NCBI RefSeq assembly: GCF_004359215.1
Contig: NW_027152029.1
Location: 1,674,380 to 1,708,447, forward strand
Source of the DNA: Bremia lactucae
Lineage: Eukaryota > Oomycota > Peronosporomycetes > Peronosporales > Peronosporaceae
DNA: 34,068 nucleotides
Reading direction: 5' to 3'
Numbering within the stretch: the stretch's first letter is position 1; each line of letters starts with the position of its first letter. A model generated the notes under the pieces. The model was given only the letters and a program-made list of their open reading frames with translations. It was not told where the DNA came from and made no database searches. Below, piece after piece: positions 10,873-19,087 of this stretch. A program made the translations under genes and the position numbers.

Positions 10873-11870
10873 TCAAATGTTCTGGAAATGCTTTTGACGT
10901 TGCTGGATCAGCAGGCGCTCCGCGCCTACTGACCCCGACCGATTTTGACGATCCACCTTGCCGTTACGACTTCGCAACAGCGTCGGATCCGTTTCCTCCG
11001 CAGTTCCTAGCGGGAGATCGATCATATCGCTCAGTGTTTCTAGGCACTGGGCGTACTCATAGGCGTTGTGGCCCGTCTTTTGACAGCGATTGCATTTTGC
11101 AAACGTTTGTGACTTGATGAGCGAGATTTTTCGCTCACAACATACGATTTGTCCACATGTTCTGGACCTCCGTTTTCTTGTCGTCTTGAAGGACACAATA
11201 AGCTCCGGAGTGGACGAAAGCCTGCTTAAGGCTTTCGTCTACTCCGGAGCTTATCGATCTCTATAGCGGAACAGGTGAGTTTTAACAGGACCGTCTGCAA
11301 GACCTTTGATAAACACAGTTACCTGTGTTTATTCATCAGTTGGTTGACGCACGATACAAATGACCAGGTATCGTGTATGTTGGGCATAGGCGTGAATGTG
11401 TCACGCTTGCCCTTTTTTAAATCCGGGAGCTTGGCTCGAGCCCTGACTTCGGCACGTGGCGGCTCAATGTTTGCCTCGGCCGGGTTTTAAAGACCTCCTA
11501 CGACCCAAAAAACAATGAGTCGTGAAACTTGAGCCTTAAAACCCAAGACTTGGCACGTCCTGCTAAGTTGGACATGCCAAATTACACTTTTGACGCATCA
11601 TCATTGATGCGGCGAGCTTCAATGGCGTCGTCAAGTTCGACGAACCGTCTTAAAAGAGATTCGCCTTTGACTGGCTTGAAGATAGAGATTAATATCGTTA
11701 AGCTTTCGGGTCGACGCGGAAGCGTCGGCCCATTAGTAGCATGTAAATGCTGCTGTCTCAACAAGTCCAACTGTGGAACACACTGCTCTCTCAACACCTC
11801 CGCGTGTTGAGAGCCTTGCTGGTGAAACAAGGCTTCTTTTTCTTAGCCCCCGTCATATTCATGTTGTGTG
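10873..11870 (-). pseudogene. gypsy gag of E2 (decayed)
   Basis: Gag would form the particle and bind RNA. 11582-11830 encodes the N-terminal part (QLDLLRQQHLHATNG, then RRPESLTILISIFKPVKGE and LLRRFVELDDAIEARRIN). The zinc knuckle at 11053-11094 reads CNRCQKTGHNAYEY: the fourth ligand is Tyr (TAC) where E3 has Cys, so zinc binding is lost. The stretch between the KTHLFR motif (about 11270) and the arginine-rich SFKTTRKRR is replaced by the palindrome at 11198-11254. Confidence 0.8.
11198..11254. repeat. near-perfect palindrome, 26-bp arms, 5-nt loop
   Basis: Arms 11198-11223 and 11229-11254 are reverse complements with one mismatch (ATAAGCTCCGGAGT start). Located within gag of E2 in place of conserved coding sequence. 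Confidence 0.88.
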
Positions 11871-12102
11871 AACTCGACTATGGCCACATTTTGTTCATAT
11901 GTGCCTAGAGTGAACAGCATGGCGCCAACGGGTGGCCCACCTACGATCAAACTCATCCTTCGATCGCTCTCCATATAAGGTCACTTAAATGAGTGAACAC
12001 GCGTTGCGTGATAGCCTTTTGGGGGGCTTGAAAGCTCCCTCCATCATTGTCCAACATTTCCATGTTAGATGTAACGTGCGTAGGCCGTTGAACGGACTAA
12101 GA

Positions 12103-12112
12103 AGTGCTACCA
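12103..12112 (-). other. candidate primer-binding site of E2
   Basis: On the minus strand TGGTAGCACT lies two bases inside the LTR end. The same ten bases occupy the same place in E3 (14508-14517, within the inverted piece). TGG fits pairing with a tRNA 3' CCA. The tRNA is not identified. Confidence 0.65.
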
Positions 12113-12114
12113 GG

Positions 12115-12555
12115 TGTAACGGGGCACCCTTGTACTGATAAACGTACTCATCAACCTACACTAATTTGAGTGAGGTGGGCCGCCTCGACTACGACGTGCA
12201 GAGGAAGATTACAGCTAGCTAAGTAGTTTTAGCTGCCAGAGGTTTGTTCTAAGGCTTTAGAATAGAGAAAATGTAAAACTGTATTAAAATGTTAAGCTCC
12301 TACGTAATGATCTTTACTACTGTCTTTATTTTATTAATAACAAACCAAGTATGACGCCTACTTGCGCACCGCGCAATCGTGATTTGTGGCGATTGGCGGG
12401 ATTGATCAAATGTTAATTTAACCAATCAATAGAGCTGATGTCTTATTGCGTCAATATTACCAAATTTGATAATATTGGAAGTATTTAGTCAAATTATTAA
12501 CAGGGAAATAAAATTGTACTTCTTTATTTATTTCCTTTTATAAGAAATAATATTT
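12115..12555 (-). repeat. 5' LTR of E2 (LTR family A), outer end missing
   Basis: On the minus strand it ends GGGTGCCCCGTTACA (12115 side) and follows LTR 2938-3452 through its shared blocks. Homology stops at 12555 after TAAATATT; about the first 27 bases of the LTR, including TGTAACGGGGTGTC, are absent, and the inverted 21-bp array begins within seven bases. The Mutator-like element therefore appears to have entered or truncated this LTR. Confidence 0.85.
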
Positions 12556-12561
12556 AGGCAG

Positions 12562-12640
12562 CCGCTATGGCCACAGACACTAATGCTACGGCCACAGACT
12601 AAACTACTTCGGCCACAGACTAAACAACTTCGGCCACAGA
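12562..12640 (-). repeat. 21-bp tandem array, inverted, left end
   Basis: Four copies of GGCCACAGA end at 12577, 12598, 12619 and 12640, exactly 21 bp apart, each preceded by a CTA or CTTC sequence that is the complement of the GTAGTA part. The first unit begins GCCGCTATGG, complementary to the end of the array at 6189. Confidence 0.85.
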
Positions 12641-12651
12641 ATGTGAACTGG

Positions 12652-12750
12652 AAGGATAAATCCAACACAACCAGTGATATTTATTGGCCATTTTCTATTT
12701 ATGACATCTTCAACATTTTTAAGTGGTTGGCCAAATTGTGTTCATGCATA
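12652..12750 (+). repeat. sub-terminal repeat, copy 2
   Basis: Aligns with 6030-6125 in the same orientation although the array beside it and the leader after it are inverted relative to that copy. A stub of the same block (TTGGTTGGTTAAATT) also precedes the array at 13454. Confidence 0.6.
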
Positions 12751-13030
12751 TAAATGAGGATAGATAATTCTGATTATAAGCGACACAATTACTTCTTATC
12801 ACACATCAAATAATCACAAAGATACGCACAAAATTCCATTTAGAATAATTCGATCTGTCCATAAGTACATTGTAAATACAAAACGTTTAGAAATAGACAG
12901 CACATTCGGATCCACCCATTCTTTATCGCAAGTTTGTTGATATCAACACGAAACGCGCTAGATATCCGCAGCACTCTCGGCGGGCATGGACATGGAGCAG
13001 CAGCATAACTAATGCAGAGCTCCAGTTAAC
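12740..13030 (+). pseudogene. fragment of MULE transposase leader and start
   Basis: Matches the reverse complement of 5640-5905 throughout: shared CGACACAA, CACATC, ATTCCAT, GGTGGATCC/GGGTGGATCC, TGCGATAAA, CAGCACTC and GGCATGGACAT. The ATG at 12989 opens a frame MDMEQQHN that stops after eight codons. No further transposase sequence follows, so only the 5' piece of the gene is present. Confidence 0.65.
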
Positions 13031-13178
13031 TTACATGCCAGCACACCACGCAATTTGGCTGTTTCCGCGGTTTTATCGGTGTCATCCTCCTTTGCTCCTC
13101 TGTGCAAAGCAAAACTTAGTTAGGTTTTAATGATACCATCTCGTAAGCAATTCCTGATAAATCTTACTTGTCCACATC

Positions 13179-13440
13179 TTAGGCTGCTGTCACGGCTTTA
13201 GGAGCCTTTTTCTTCTCCAGCATTCCTCTAATCTGTTCTGCGCGCGCAATGTAGCCTTCAACACGCTTCATGATAGCTTCTTTAAAAGAAGGGTCTGTGC
13301 GGGCATCTGTGTTGTGTATACCGCACGTCATATATCTTTCCATGATGCAGAAAAGTATACTTCAACGCGCATATTCACGCCGACCATAAAGTGCTCTCGC
13401 GATCTTCTGTATAATCTAAAGGTTTTTGCTATCATTGGTT
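13179..13440 (-). pseudogene. MIT-domain gene fragment
   Basis: A minus-strand frame of 50 codons (13331-13179) ends in DPSFKEAIMKRVEGYIARAE, then QIRGMLEKKKAPKAVTAA and a stop. The pattern with EYxxRAExL-type helix 3 is that of the MIT (microtubule interacting and trafficking) domain of VPS4/spastin-like and related proteins. Upstream at 13345-13440 another frame reads LYRRSREHFMVGVNMR, which resembles MIT helices 1-2. A 60-nt GT-AG segment lies between (13342 to about 13283) but leaves the frames out of register, so I read it as a degraded fragment. It is enclosed by MULE ends, suggesting capture. The parent gene is not in the window. Confidence 0.5.
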
Positions 13441-13453
13441 GGTTAAATTAATG

Positions 13454-13514
13454 TCTATGGCCGTAGTAGAATTGTCTGTGGCCGTAGTAGTTTTGTCTGT
13501 GGCCGTAGTATTCA
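13454..13514 (+). repeat. 21-bp tandem array interrupted by E3
   Basis: Units start at 13454, 13475 and 13496, exactly 21 bp apart. The third unit ends GTAGT, followed by ATTCA (13510-13514) and the E3 LTR. The array resumes after E3: ATTAA, then TGTCTGTGG from 21072. Confidence 0.88.
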
Positions 13515-13893
13515 TGTAACGGGGTGTATCATTACATGAAATTAACACTTAGCGGTTGTTAATTAATATATTACCTTAAAGAGAGATAATATTTGGAGAA
13601 TATTTATTTTACATAGTAATATTCGAAAAGCTTATCCATTGGTAGATATAAGCCATTATATTTACTTCCTGCGCGGTCCAGTCAGCACTGGACGCGTGCA
13701 AAGAGAAAGACAGATAAGACCTTATTACATGTTTTGTATTAGTTAATAATTTAGTTAGTACTAAGTAGATAGACAAGAAGAACTTAATTATATTAAATAG
13801 AGTTTTCTTTTAACCCTCTCAATAGCAAGTGTTTAGAAAAGAGTCTTCCTCTGCACGTACTAGTGTACGTGAAGTGACGTGAGGCACCACTCG
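13515..13893 (+). repeat. 5' LTR of E3, first 379 bp
   Basis: Begins TGTAACGGGGTGTATC and matches 20635-20999 across its length (shared GGAGAATATT, TTCCATTGGTAGATATA-like and CCAGTCAGCACTGGACGCG blocks). It stops at CACTCG; the remaining 3' end of the LTR lies inverted at 14520-14555. Confidence 0.9.
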
Positions 13894-14559
13894 CTCTGAA
13901 CTCAGCTCTAGGCGGTTCAAACGTCTGTTTGAGCCGGGCTTTAAAAGCATCCAGCGACCCAAAGACATATGGTTCGCGCAACTTAAGGCCTAGTGCCCAA
14001 GTTTGGCACGACCTGCCGAATTTGACTGAGCAAATGCGACTTGCATGTGCTCGTTGACGATGTGACGAGCCCTTATGGCATCGTACAACTCGACAAACCA
14101 TCTTAAGAGGTAGTCTTCTTCGACTCCTCTATACTAAGAGATATTTATTTTTAAGGTTTCGGGACGACGCGTATGCGTCACCCTAGGTACAGGGATCTGT
14201 ACCTGTTGTAACCTTAATAGTTCTGCCTGTTGAGAGCCTTGCTGATTAAGCAAGGCTTTCTATTCCTTCGCCTCGTCAAGTTTATGTTAAACGAACTTCG
14301 AGATGGCTGAATGGAGGGCATCTCTGTCCACCGGACAGCATGAACAAGATGGCATCATTCCTTACGGTCGAATCATTCGTTTGACCGCACTCCTTCCTAT
14401 GTCACTTAGAAAGGAGTCGCTAACATGCGAAACGTGATCTGATTTTCCATTATCATCCAATATGTTCATGATCGATGATAGAACTGTGGTCCTTGGACGG
14501 ACGACATAGTGCTACCAAGTGTAATGGGGCACTGCCGACTTCTGCTGCTTCAGTGCTCG
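13890..14559 (-). pseudogene. inverted segment: gag 5' half, leader, PBS and LTR tail of E3
   Basis: The minus strand reads in order: LTR end (14555-14520, ending CCCCATTACA), primer site TGGTAGCACT, leader, then gag from about 14330 to 13890 with WALGLKLREPYVFGSLDAFK and RLKQTFEPPRAEFRA at 14035-13895. Gag then continues on the plus strand from 14560 as SELLKLKQGKRDVHAYAQH. Both junctions carry CTCG (13890-13893 and 14556-14559), meaning the ancestral order had CTCG in the LTR and CGAG in gag. An inversion between these 4-bp inverted motifs explains the arrangement. Confidence 0.85.
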
Positions 14560-15160
14560 ATCAGAGCTTCTAAAACTCAAGCAAGGCAAGCGTGATGTTC
14601 ACGCTTATGCCCAGCACATGCGACTCTTAGCGAGTTGTATCACAAACAATCCAGTTCATGAACACACGTTGATTACGGTGTTCATGGAAGGTCTTACGGC
14701 AGGTCCCGTAAAGACCCACCTGTTCCGCTTGGAACTGGACAGCTTAAAGATGCAATATCTGTTGCGGAACAGGAGGACTTTAGCTTGAGGCGGGCTCGAG
14801 CTAATTCGTCATCGTATCGTCCTCCAAGACGACACGAGCTTGGTAGTCAAAACCTATGGACCTCGCTTTTCGAACAATAAGCAATTGCAATTCTGCAATC
14901 GCTGTCAGAAGTTAGGACACTACGCTCATGAGTGTACTGCCCAACGCCCAGTACCGAGAGGTACTGAACGAAATTATGAACCGAATGCCGGCAACGGTCG
15001 CGGGTCCGACTTTGTTGCGAAATCGCAAAAGCGAGGCGGACCGCCAGAAAATGGTCGAGGTCAGTTAGGGCGCAACGCCCTACTGACCCAGCAACCTCAA
15101 GAGAATTTGCAAATCTCTTGACGATAGTTGCTTCAGACACCCAATCATTATGTGTCTCTG
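14560..15160 (+). pseudogene. gypsy gag, 3' half with zinc knuckle (E3)
   Basis: Starts at the inversion break with ELLKLKQGKRDVHAYAQHMR, continues LASCITNNPVHEHTLITVF, MEGLTAGPVKTHLFRLELD and VAEQEDFSLRRARAN. A small frame change separates this from 14840-15121, which contains the zinc knuckle CNRCQKLGHYAHEC at 14894-14935 with all four ligands (C-x2-C-x4-H-x4-C). Gly/Arg-rich sequence follows, typical of a nucleocapsid end. Without the inverted 5' half this cannot be translated as gag. Confidence 0.85.
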
Positions 15161-15179
15161 CACCTGGTGATGAGGCATC

Positions 15180-15540
15180 CCTCATCACCTTGAAATTAAA
15201 GTGACAAATGATTTTTCACTTAGAGCCCAAGTGGACTGTGGAGCGTCGAACAACTTTATTCGTCGCTAGTCGCTAGAGGTCCGTAGGCTCAAATATGTTG
15301 AGCGCGACATCCCTCCAACGAGGATGACGGTGCGTCTAGCGACAGACGCGTCGATAACAGCAATGAAACGCGTAGTGAAATTTCACTACACGCTTAAAAA
15401 TTTACAGTACGATGATGATTTCATCGTACTGGATTTGGAAGACAAATTTGATGTCATTCTAGGTTTACCTTGGCTCAAAAAATATGAGCCAAGAATCAGC
15501 TGGCAGTACCGATCCGTAAAGACGCCTGCCACTTGATGAT
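15180..15540 (+). pseudogene. gypsy aspartic protease (E3)
   Basis: Active site DCGASNNF at 15234-15257, the oomycete gypsy form with Cys replacing Ser/Thr of the usual D-S/T-G. A TAG at 15267-15269 interrupts it. Then RMTVRLATDASITAMK and DDFIVLDLEDKFDVILGLPW (15415-15475), the conserved C-terminal strand of retroviral-type proteases. The dimeric enzyme would cut the gag-pol polyprotein. Confidence 0.83.
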
Positions 15541-16023
15541 GAATGTCAACGTCTTGGAGCGTCCACAGCGTGTGGATGTACTACGAGTGAGTGTGCGATG
15601 GCCCCACTTGTGGTACGGTCGTTAGTACGACTGCACAAGATCACACTGTGATTACTACTCACAATGTGGAGTCAGCTGTCGGCGGCTGCGCGAATGCACA
15701 GGCAGCGCCGAAGCTCCACCAGTCGAATAAGTCGAGTAGATTGAGACATGAATGTACGCCTAGCGGGAGACATTCAAGGAATATACCGGTTGCCAAAAAG
15801 GGACAACACGATGATCCTAGGTCGAGTAGAGAGTCGCCGTAGTGGACCCGACTGTGATAGCGCAATCACAGTCGGAAGACGTAGAGAGAATAAGTCCCCT
15901 CATTACTTGAGGAGAAATCTCCTCAAATAGTTAATGCTGAAGTGACTAGACTTCAGCATCCCGAGGGATTGATCCCTTGGCAGCCTGTGAATAAATCCCA
16001 CGAAGAAACCGAGACATTAAATC
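15541..16023 (+). other. protease-RT linker of E3, rich in stem-loops
   Basis: Weakly conserved coding remnant (CDGPTCGTVVSTTAQDHTV, matching CDGLTCGSVICTIAQD on the minus strand at about 10390 in E2). Notable stems: 15848-15875 (11-bp arms, 6-nt loop), 15907-15926 (TTGAGGAGA/TCTCCTCAA, 2-nt loop) and the pair GCTGAAGT...ACTTCAGC at about 15934-15957. Confidence 0.6.
15848..15875. repeat. stem-loop conserved between E2 and E3 (E3 copy)
   Basis: Arms CCGACTGTGAT (15848-15858) and ATCACAGTCGG (15865-15875), loop AGCGCA. Compared with the E2 stem at 10120-10141 read on the coding strand, at least three base pairs have changed on both sides (T:A to C:G, G:C to A:T twice), so pairing is kept. Confidence 0.75.
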
Positions 16024-17560
16024 TTGGTTAATAACGGATCAAGTGTTGGCGCTTATACTCTTGATCTATATGCGCCTTCGCAATTAACTTCGGAGATAAC
16101 TCAATTACCAACCCTAGAATCCAACCGGTTCTTGAGAGATCTGCATAGTGGTAGAATCAAGCAGATCTGCGTACTCGTCACAGAGGACGAATACGTAACG
16201 GATATTCGGTCAGCGGTATTTTTTGCAGAGAACGAATGGGTCCTCAGCAGCTCATCGATGGACGAAAGTGTCCTCGATGTGAAGACTCGGATTGAGAGAT
16301 ATACTACTCAATCCCGAGAGTCACTTAAGAGAAATCCTTTATCTAAGGATTTGATTGATTTCAGGTATGTATTCCCTGAAACAGTTCCATGCGAGTTGCC
16401 TAAGGATAAAGGCACTCGACATGAGATCGAGCTCAAACCGGGCTCGAAGTACTATGTCGTGAAGCAGTGGCCACTGCCTCGTGAACAAGTACTTGCGATC
16501 AATTAATTCTTTATCGGTCGATTAAAAGCGGGTCATGCGAGGGAGTCAACTTCTCCACATAGGTCTCCGACCTTCTGGGTGCGAAAGGCCACAGTAGGGT
16601 GGCGGATGGTGCACGCATGCAATAAACTGAATGCTGCAACGGTACTGGCTCGAACGCCGGCCGATACGTAGAAAATAATTTATCATAAACGGTATGTCTA
16701 AGAGTACGATCTTTTCGTCTATGGATCTGGTGGATGGGTTCTATAAAATCCTTATGCGTGAACGGGACATCCCGCACACAGCAGTGAGCACTCCCAGTGG
16801 GATGCTCTGGGAATGGCTAGTAATGCCACAGGGGCTTAGTAACGCCCCTGCAACATTCAACGTAACGAATCTGTTGAGACCGGTGCAAGAATTCGCACCG
16901 AGTTATTTTGACGATGTATTCGTCCATAGCCGGGCCATGGATGGGAAGACGGACGTCGAAGTTCATAAAACTCACGTTCGTCAGGTTCTTACACTTATGC
17001 GAAAGCATAAGTTGTACGCAAATCTCAAGAAGTGTAGATTCGCTGCAAGCGAAATATCACTTCTTGGGTGCATCGTCGGTAAACACGGCCTGCGCCCTGA
17101 TCCCGAAAAGGTCAAGACAATTACCGACTGGCCAGTTCCAGTCGATGTCAAGGGACTTAGAAGTTTCCTTGATTTGGCGGCGTACTTGCACGAGTACTCT
17201 CGCAATTATGCAGAGATGACAGTTCATCTCATTCGTCTCTTGAAACAAGACGCGAAAAATGGTTATGGAACGCTGATTGTCAGCGTTCCTTTGAAGGTAT
17301 CAAGCAAAGCTTGATGCAATCGCCAAGATGGGCGATTGCAGATCAATACAGACCATTCCATGTGGTCTGTGACGCCAGCAATTCATCGTCCATACGGACC
17401 ATGCGTCATTACGCACGGCCGTAAACAGCCCACACCTCTCGCAAAGAATGGAGAGGTGGCTATCCTTCTTCACGGATTATAATCTCTCCGTGGAATAAAA
17501 ACCAGGACGACTTAATGTCGTCGCTGATGCGTTATCACGCCGACCCGATCGAGCCGGCTG
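16024..17560 (+). pseudogene. gypsy reverse transcriptase and RNase H (E3)
   Basis: RT onset at 16360-16506: FRYVFPETVPCELPKDKGTR, HEIELKPGSKYYVVKQWPLP, REQV, then a frame break. 16694-17314 is the longest open block: STIFSSMDLVDGFYKILM, TAVSTPSGMLWEWLVMPQGL, YFDD at 16904-16915, YANLKKCRFAASEISLLGC, GLRPDPEKVKTITDWPVP. RNase H starts as FHVVCDASN (17350-17385) then jumps directly to VHTDHA-like sequence, so the middle of the domain (about 100 codons) is deleted. It ends near 17550 with NVVADAL. Confidence 0.86.
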
Positions 17561-17829
17561 CGCATTCCAACAATAAAAAAATCCTACTGTTGCAACACTT
17601 GTTACAAGTGTTCCGTCGTCAACTTTGTTTGATGATAAAAAGAACGCTTACACAGAAGACAAAACTTTCTGCGTTTAATGGATCATCTGATGAATCCATC
17701 CAATTAATCTCATAAAGATTTACCGGCTTTATATCGATCGTCATCCGATCGATACACAGCACGCAACGGCTTACTGTACTACACAGCCGTTTCCGGCGAC
17801 ACTCCATGTGTCGATGTCCCTACTCACAA

Positions 17830-18995
17830 TGATTTGCGCTTGCGCATTATGTATGAGTGTCACGATGCGCCAACACGTGGGCGCGTGAGAAAACTTATCT
17901 CTCAGTAAGTCGCGACTTTTATTGGTTCCGCCAGTATCAGTTCGTGCGCAAGTACGCTCGTGCTTGCGAGGTATGTCAACGGGTGTTGCCTAGCCCTTCA
18001 TCCCGTGCACCTCTCCAACCTCTACCACTTCCGCGGGACGTTGGCAGTGCGGGTCTATGGACTTCGTCTTCGGATTTCCCGAAGGCGATCAGAAAAAACA
18101 GTAAATCCTTGCTTTTGTAGACAGATTCAGCAAGATGGTACATCTTGTTGCAGTAACAGAGTCAATCACGGCTCTATGCTGTGCCCGTGTCTTTAACGAC
18201 ACGGTACTGAAACTCCACGATTTACCCCGTAAATTGGTCTTAGATAGAGATCCATGGCTCACAGCGGATTTCGGCAATCTGTGTTCCGATCTCCCGGAAC
18301 ACGCCTGACTATGTCAACTTCTGATCATTTCGAGACAGATGGTCAGACGGAACACGTAAATTGCGTCCTCTAAGAGATACTTCTAGGTTACGTCCAATCG
18401 TATGCGAATTGGAGCGAGGTTTTACCGATGGTCGAATTCGCCATCAATAATTCGGTGCGTGCGTCTAAAACGCATATACCGTTCTTCAATGGCTTACGCC
18501 ATCCACGCATACCCACCCAATTAGAGAAATCCTCTAGTTTAGGGGGGGGGGGTGGCTTGCACGAGCAAAAACATTTCTGGCTCATGCTCAACACGCGTCG
18601 AAGTTACCAACGACGCGAATGATGCCGATATCGAAGCAAATGACATCGAAGATGAGAAAGATCTCATGACAGTGCGCACAAAGCGCACGGGAAAGACAAA
18701 ACAATTGAGTCAGCAGAGGAATTTCTGCTGGCTCGAGAATCAGTAGTCCATCTCGTACAGGATTTCATTGTTAACGCAGTGAACCGTCAGAAACGGAACG
18801 CAGACGAACATGGAAGAGCAAATGTTCTTTCATTCAAAATTAATGACCTGTACTATTCTCTACAGTAAACCTACCGAATCGTGTAGTCCCTAGTGTGGGT
18901 AGCAGTAAACTTCTACCCAAGTTTATTGGACCATTCTGTGTTCTGCATCGCAGAGGCAATGAATACACAATAGAACTGCCACGTAGGATGTGAAC
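17830..18995 (+). pseudogene. gypsy integrase and pol end (E3)
   Basis: Zinc domain: LRLRIMYECHDAPTRG at about 17837, then KTYLSVSRDFYWFRQYQFVR and ARACEVCQRV (17890-17990). Core: DFVFGFPEGDQ-like at 18060, VDRFSKMVHLVAVTE at 18118-18162, DRDP at 18245, SDHFETDGQTEH at 18322-18356 (frame-shifted). C-terminal: INNSVRASKTHIPFFNGLRH (18447-18500), a run of ten G at 18541-18552 that breaks frame, and the pol end RNEYTIELPRRM near 18950-18990. Multiple stops. Confidence 0.82.
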
Positions 18996-19087
18996 GCATC
19001 TAAAGTTTTAAGTTGGTCAGCTCCGCCCGTACCATCAGTACGCGGTTTCTCCCGAGGACGGATCTGACCACCCTTTTCAAGAATCCC

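Larger units (their letters stand above)
6507..12555 (-). mobile_element. Ty3/gypsy retrotransposon E2, minus strand, 3' LTR not found
   Basis: Reading from 12555 downward: 5' LTR (12115-12555), primer-binding site, gag with a zinc knuckle, protease, RT, RNase H, integrase, and a pol tail ending near 6507. Pol is closely related to E3 at 13515-21066 (shared YFDDVFVHSRAM, SDVEVHRTHVR, IELPRRMRTHPTFY), while its LTR is related to LTR family A of E0. All coding parts carry stops or frameshifts. Two near-perfect palindromes, 8792-8841 and 11198-11254, interrupt coding sequence. Confidence 0.88.
12556..13514. mobile_element. non-autonomous MULE carrying a gene fragment (Pack-MULE-like)
   Basis: Left end: four inverted 21-bp units (12562-12640). 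Inside: a sub-terminal repeat (12652-12750), a piece matching the leader and first codons of the MULE transposase gene (12740-13030), and a minus-strand MIT-domain fragment (13179-13440). Right end: three forward 21-bp units (13454-13514), continued by part of a unit after the E3 insertion (21072-21080). Inverted matching ends around a cellular gene fragment is the layout of a Pack-MULE. The right terminus beyond 21080 has diverged, so the full right end and the target duplication cannot be checked. Confidence 0.6.

Noticed and set aside
12548..12555. AATATTTA as an 8-bp MULE target duplication shared with 21229-21237
   Set aside because: The right-hand occurrence is the reverse complement, which a target duplication would not be; the match is part of LTR family A sequence.
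18541..18552. Run of ten G as a programmed frameshift site
   Set aside because: Similar G runs occur at 29178 and 27969 in decayed copies at non-equivalent positions; slippage mutation or sequencing error is simpler.
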